6,660 nt of DNA, taken from NCBI GenBank assembly GCA_016282415.1, contig JAEEKO010000059.1, positions 1 through 6,660 on the forward strand, written 5' to 3'. The DNA is from Caryophanales bacterium (lineage in GTDB: Bacteria > Bacillota_I > Bacilli_A > RF39 > UBA660). The position numbers and the translations under genes were made by a program. Under the pieces are notes generated by a model, which was not told the DNA's origin, did no database searches, and saw nothing but the letters and a program-made list of their open reading frames with translations. Shown piece after piece: positions 6,358-6,660 of this stretch; the first letter of the stretch is position 1; the number at the start of each line of letters is the position of its first letter.

Positions 6358-6382
6358 TTAGAAAATAGCTTTATGTTATAAT
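6352..6382 (+). promoter_or_regulatory. Extended -10 promoter before the flavin-protein gene
   Basis: A perfect TATAAT (6377-6382) is preceded by TG at 6374-6375, giving the extended -10 form TGnTATAAT. A modest -35, TTGTAA (6352-6357), stands 19 bases upstream and overlaps the end of the preceding gene. Transcription would start near 6389, leaving a leader of about 33 bases that includes the AAGGAG site at 6409-6414. This suggests the downstream gene can be expressed independently of the upstream series. Confidence 0.6.
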
Positions 6383-6422
6383 GAATCTATGAGTATGATA
6401 ATTGTTTGAAGGAGAAATAATA

Positions 6423-6660
6423 ATGAAAGAAACATATGGATTTTTAAAAAAATGTGGGGTATTTTACTTAGCGACGATTGATGGTGATAAACCACGTGTT
6501 AGACCATTCGGAGCTTTAAATATTTTTGAAGATAAATTATACTTACAAACTTGTAAAATAAAAAATGTTTCAAAACAAATGGAGGTTAATCCAAATATTG
6601 AAATATGTGGATTTACTGATGGCCAGTGGATTAGAATCGAAGCTACTGTTGTTCGTGATG
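6423..6660 (+). CDS. Pyridoxamine 5'-phosphate oxidase-like flavin-binding protein, N-terminal fragment
   Basis: From ATG 6423 the frame is open for 79 codons and continues beyond the right edge. The start MKETYGFLKKCGVFYLATID is followed by GDKPRVRPFGAL (residues 21-32), then KLYLQTCKIKNVSKQMEVNP (37-56) and IEICGF (58-63). This is the split-barrel fold of the PNPOx-like family: the 'VFYLAT.DG..P.VRPF' strand pair and the 'NVSKQ...NP.I' segment are typical of FMN-binding members in Bacillota, many of them small (about 130-150 residues) proteins of unknown substrate rather than true PdxH. AAGGAG (6409-6414) lies 8 bases before the ATG. The extended -10 promoter upstream suggests its own transcript. 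The cofactor (FMN, F420 or heme) cannot be decided from this part. Confidence 0.82.
   Translation, partial: MKETYGFLKKCGVFYLATIDGDKPRVRPFGALNIFEDKLYLQTCKIKNVSKQMEVNPNIEICGFTDGQWIRIEATVVRD

Noticed and set aside
1..6660. CRISPR array, insertion sequence, integrase or defence operon
   Set aside because: No regularly spaced repeats, terminal inverted repeats, transposase or nuclease/helicase modules were seen; the window reads as ordinary chromosomal genes with one local rearrangement scar.

Overview
The window is a gene-dense piece of a very AT-rich bacterial chromosome. The A/T-ending codon use, the strong AGGAG-type ribosome-binding sites, TGG as the visible Trp codon, an apparent GerA-type spore-germination gene at the left edge and an NrnB-type nanoRNase all point to a low-GC member of the Bacillota (Bacilli or Clostridia). 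The species cannot be named from the sequence.

Layout. Bases 1-271, minus strand: the first 90 codons of a probable GerA-family spore germinant-receptor subunit, running off the left edge. A divergent intergenic region of about 75 bases with promoter-like elements separates it from a plus-strand series: rlmD-type 23S rRNA uracil-5 methyltransferase (350-1540); an HD-domain phosphohydrolase of the YfbR/HDDC2 type (1542-2171); a 99-base spacer that ends in a recognisable remnant of the 3' end of a second rlmD-like gene (about 2225-2268); nrnB, a DHH/DHHA1 nanoRNase (2271-3284); a short Ppx/GppA-like protein (3318-4205); a GNAT acetyltransferase (4221-5018); and a coiled-coil protein with an unassigned C-terminal domain (5068-6357). 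An extended -10 promoter then leads to a partial pyridoxamine-5'-phosphate-oxidase-like flavin protein (6423 onward, cut by the right edge).

The six complete plus-strand genes are spaced by 1, 99, 33, 15 and 49 bases with no convincing terminator between them, so they could be cotranscribed from upstream of rlmD. Three consecutive genes (HD hydrolase, NrnB, Ppx/GppA-like) belong to families that hydrolyse nucleotides, short RNA or polyphosphate/(p)ppGpp, which suggests a small nucleotide-turnover group; this is an inference from family membership. The HD and Ppx/GppA-like proteins both carry substitutions at residues normally acidic metal ligands.

The most informative oddity is the rlmD tail remnant just before nrnB. 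It differs from the intact tail mostly by synonymous or conservative changes, its stop codon lies 2 bases before the nrnB ATG, and it supplies the leader of nrnB. This marks a past rearrangement or lost paralogue. No mobile element, CRISPR array or complete RNA gene was seen.
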